Shown: piece by piece, positions 4,947 through 6,670 of the stretch
Numbering within the stretch: position 1 is the first letter of the stretch
Layout: each line of letters begins with the position of its first letter
Assembly: GCA_040235415.1 (NCBI GenBank)
Contig: JBECKR010000318.1
Span: 1 to 6,670 of the forward strand
Length of the DNA stretch: 6,670 bases
Source: JBECKR01 sp040235415
GTDB taxonomy: Bacteria > Acidobacteriota > Polarisedimenticolia > Polarisedimenticolales > Polarisedimenticolaceae
Direction: 5' to 3'
Made by a program: the position numbers and the translations under genes
The notes under the pieces: generated by a model
Databases searched by the model: none
The model's input: the letters and a program-made list of their open reading frames with translations, nothing else
What the model was told of the DNA's origin: nothing

Positions 4947-6236
4947 TTAGGCGATCGCGGCGCGCGCGGCCTCGACCGTGGCCTCGATCTCGGCGTCGCC
5001 GTGGGCGAGCGACACGAACGCGGCCTCGAACTGCGACGGCGCGAGGTAGACCCCGCGGTCGAGCATGGCGTGGAAGAACCGGCCGTAGCGCGCCGGGTCG
5101 GCGCGCGCGGCGGAGGCGTAGTCCGTGACGGGATCCGGTGTGAAGAACGCCGTCATCATCGACCCGACTCGGTTCAAGGTCGCCGGAACGCCGGCCGTCC
5201 CGGCCGCGGAGACGAGCCCGCCGGCGAGCCTGGCGGAGGCCGCCTCCAGGCGATCGTACGCCCCCGGCTCGTCCAGGATGTCGAGGGTCTCGATCCCGGC
5301 GCGCATCGCGAGCGGGTTGCCCGAGAGCGTTCCGGCCTGATAGATCGGTCCCGTCGGTGCCATGCGGTCCATGAGGTCCGCCCTCCCGCCGTACGCCCCG
5401 ACCGGGAGCCCGCCTCCGATCACCTTCCCGAAGCACGACAGGTCGGGGCGGATGCCGTAGCGCGTCTGTGCCCCGCCGCGGTCGACCCGGAACCCGGTCA
5501 TGACCTCGTCGAAGATCAGGATCGCGCCGTGCTCGGCCGTCAGCTCCCGGACGCGCTCGAGGTAGCCGACGGCGGGCGGCACGACCCCCATGTTTCCGGC
5601 GATCGGCTCGAGGATGACGCACGCGATCTCGGCGCCGCGCTCCCGCAGCAGACGCTCGAGCGCCGCGGCGTCGTTGAACGGCACGACGTGGGTCAGGCCG
5701 GCGAGCGCCTCGGGCACCCCGGGGGTCCCGGGGATCGACAGCGTCATGACCCCCGAGCCGGCCCGGACGAGCAGGGAATCGACGTGCCCGTGGTAGCAGC
5801 CCTCGACCTTGACGACCCGGTCGCGGCCGGTCGCACCGCGCGCGAGCCGGATCGCGGACATCGTCGCCTCCGTCCCCGACGACACGAACCGCACCTTGTC
5901 GCACGCGGGCACGCGCTCGACGACGCGCCGCGCGAGCTCCGTCTCGAGCTCGCACGGCGTCCCGAACGACGTCCCCTTCCCGACCTGGTCGCGCAGCGCC
6001 GCCACGACCCGCGGGTGGGCGTGCCCGACGATCAGCGGGCCCCACGACAGCACGTAATCGACGTACTCGCGGCCGTCGGCGTCGCGCATCCGCGCCCCGC
6101 TGCCGCTCTCCACGAACACCGGCGTCCCGCCGACCGAGCGGAACGCGCGCACCGGGCTGTCGACGCCGCCGGGTATGTACCGGTTCGCGCGCTCGAAACG
6201 CTCGATCATCGAGGTCGGGCTCGTCTTCTCGCTCAT
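4947..6236 (-). CDS. hemL: Glutamate-1-semialdehyde 2,1-aminomutase
   Basis: This enzyme converts glutamate-1-semialdehyde to 5-aminolevulinate, the last step of the C5 route into haem and other tetrapyrroles, using PLP or PMP in the cytoplasm. The 429-residue length is normal. Family hallmarks are PGGVDSPVRAF (22-32), SSGTEATMSAIRLAR (119-133), GCYHGHVDSLLVRAGSG (146-162, the active-site gating loop), ILEPIAGNMG (208-217), IFDEVMTGFR (241-250, with the PLP-ring aspartate D243), FGKVIGGGLPVGAYGG (269-284, with the Schiff-base lysine K271) and GTLSGNP (302-308). No key residue is missing. The start ATG (6234-6236) follows AGGAGA (6244-6249) by 7 nt. It overlaps the stop of the upstream metallopeptidase gene as ATGA, so the two are probably translationally coupled. 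An in-frame Met at residue 10 is a less likely start. The gene implies a C5-pathway organism rather than one relying on ALA synthase. Confidence 0.97.
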   Translation of the reverse strand: MSEKTSPTSMIERFERANRYIPGGVDSPVRAFRSVGGTPVFVESGSGARMRDADGREYVDYVLSWGPLIVGHAHPRVVAALRDQVGKGTSFGTPCELETELARRVVERVPACDKVRFVSSGTEATMSAIRLARGATGRDRVVKVEGCYHGHVDSLLVRAGSGVMTLSIPGTPGVPEALAGLTHVVPFNDAAALERLLRERGAEIACVILEPIAGNMGVVPPAVGYLERVRELTAEHGAILIFDEVMTGFRVDRGGAQTRYGIRPDLSCFGKVIGGGLPVGAYGGRADLMDRMAPTGPIYQAGTLSGNPLAMRAGIETLDILDEPGAYDRLEAASARLAGGLVSAAGTAGVPATLNRVGSMMTAFFTPDPVTDYASAARADPARYGRFFHAMLDRGVYLAPSQFEAAFVSLAHGDAEIEATVEAARAAIA

Positions 6237-6670
6237 CGTGGCGTCTCCTGGAACAGCGGAAGGGTGTCGGACACCGGTGCCGGACACCGCTCGGGGCCGG
6301 GGCGGTAGTACCCCAGCCGCCGCGCGGTCTCGAGGATCCTGCGGTAGAAGTCCCAGAATCGCGGGGAATGGTCGAAGTGCCGGAGGTGCGCGAGCTCGTG
6401 GCACAGCGTGTCCACGAGGCTCGACTCCTTGAGCAGCCGCTCGGTGACGGCGTGCCTCAGCCGGATGCGGATCAGCCCGTCGGCGTAGCAGATGCCGTAG
6501 TGCTCGCGCACGCCGTCGCGCTCGGCCTCGAGCGACCGCCAAGGCAGCCGGAAACGCCGGGCGAGCTCGACCCCGGCGGCGCGCAGGCGCTCGATCGCGG
6601 CGCGGTCCTCGTCGACCCTCCGCTCTCGGGTCGTCGCGGCCCGCGGCGGCCGCCCGGCGAGCCTCCGGAG
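6233..6670 (-). CDS. SprT/YgjP-like zinc metallopeptidase, 5' end beyond window
   Basis: The minus-strand frame is open from the window edge to TGA at 6233-6235, giving 145 residues with no internal ATG. The core is HELAHLRHFDHSPRFW (residues 91-106 of the visible part). This is an HExxH zinc motif with E92 as catalytic residue and a likely third ligand H101 in HSPRFW, as in YgjP/DUF45 and SprT-like gluzincins. The visible N-terminal part is Arg-rich and carries a family-like segment (ELARRFRLPWRSLEAERDG, about 35-53) before the strand ITxxxxLIRIRLRH. A GTG at 6509-6511 is in frame but would drop that conserved upstream stretch, so the real start is probably further 5' or outside the window. 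Substrate and partner are unknown; related proteins are intracellular proteases or of unknown role. It overlaps hemL by 4 bp and is the first visible gene of that operon. Confidence 0.82.
   Translation of the reverse strand, partial: LRRLAGRPPRAATTRERRVDEDRAAIERLRAAGVELARRFRLPWRSLEAERDGVREHYGICYADGLIRIRLRHAVTERLLKESSLVDTLCHELAHLRHFDHSPRFWDFYRRILETARRLGYYRPGPERCPAPVSDTLPLFQETPR

Noticed and set aside
4338..6308. Long plus-strand open frame antisense to the hydrolase and hemL
   Set aside because: The translation is low-complexity, rich in Arg, His, Asp and Gly, and matches no family. The opposite strand encodes two clearly recognisable proteins. Long antisense frames are expected in such GC-rich DNA.
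1..6670. Searched for tRNA, rRNA, CRISPR repeats, insertion sequence ends, toxin-antitoxin pairs and phage genes
   Set aside because: I found no cloverleaf-like segment, no spaced direct repeats, no transposase motif and no abrupt composition change. The window is nearly filled by ordinary enzyme genes.

Overview
The window is very GC-rich DNA with strong G/C bias at third codon positions. It is packed with bacterial genes and has almost no spacer. Nothing in it is a clear taxonomic marker. The base composition, the C5-pathway gene hemL, and an acyl-carrier/ketosynthase locus next to a membrane-type NodB deacetylase suggest a GC-rich, probably diderm bacterium. An Acidobacteriota, Myxococcota or Gemmatimonadota-like lineage is possible, but that is a guess from composition and gene content. 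I see no tRNA, rRNA, CRISPR array, insertion sequence or phage gene.

Left part (1-4237): a divergent locus that looks like specialised acyl or aryl-chain metabolism. On the minus strand an acyl carrier protein (385-666) is followed by the N-terminal third of a beta-ketoacyl synthase (1-371, cut by the window edge). The ACP stop codon lies inside the synthase ribosome binding site. On the plus strand, across a 148-bp intergenic region, run an AMP-forming acyl/aryl ligase (815-2227), a NodB-type deacetylase with a hydrophobic N-terminus (2283-3059), and a fusion of a DUF2062 membrane domain with a SAM methyltransferase (3056-4237, GTGA overlap with the deacetylase). A plausible reading is that the ligase activates a carboxylic acid for loading on the ACP, the synthase extends the chain, and the two downstream membrane-associated enzymes modify a lipid or lipid-linked product. 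The set recalls aryl-polyene/xanthomonadin-like loci, but the diagnostic genes (dehydratase, ketoreductase, acyltransferase, exporter) are not in view.

Right part (4224-6670): a minus-strand operon of housekeeping character. Its order is a SprT/YgjP-like zinc metallopeptidase (5' end outside the window), hemL (glutamate-1-semialdehyde 2,1-aminomutase, ATGA overlap with the peptidase), and a UPF0173/UlaG-like metallo-beta-lactamase-fold hydrolase. This operon converges on the left plus-strand operon, and the two last genes overlap tail to tail by 14 bp.

The only real non-coding region (667-814) holds a perfect 10-bp inverted repeat with a 3-nt loop, a perfect TATAAT on the minus strand, and a TACACT on the plus strand. 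These would be candidates for an operator and two divergent promoters whose leaders overlap.
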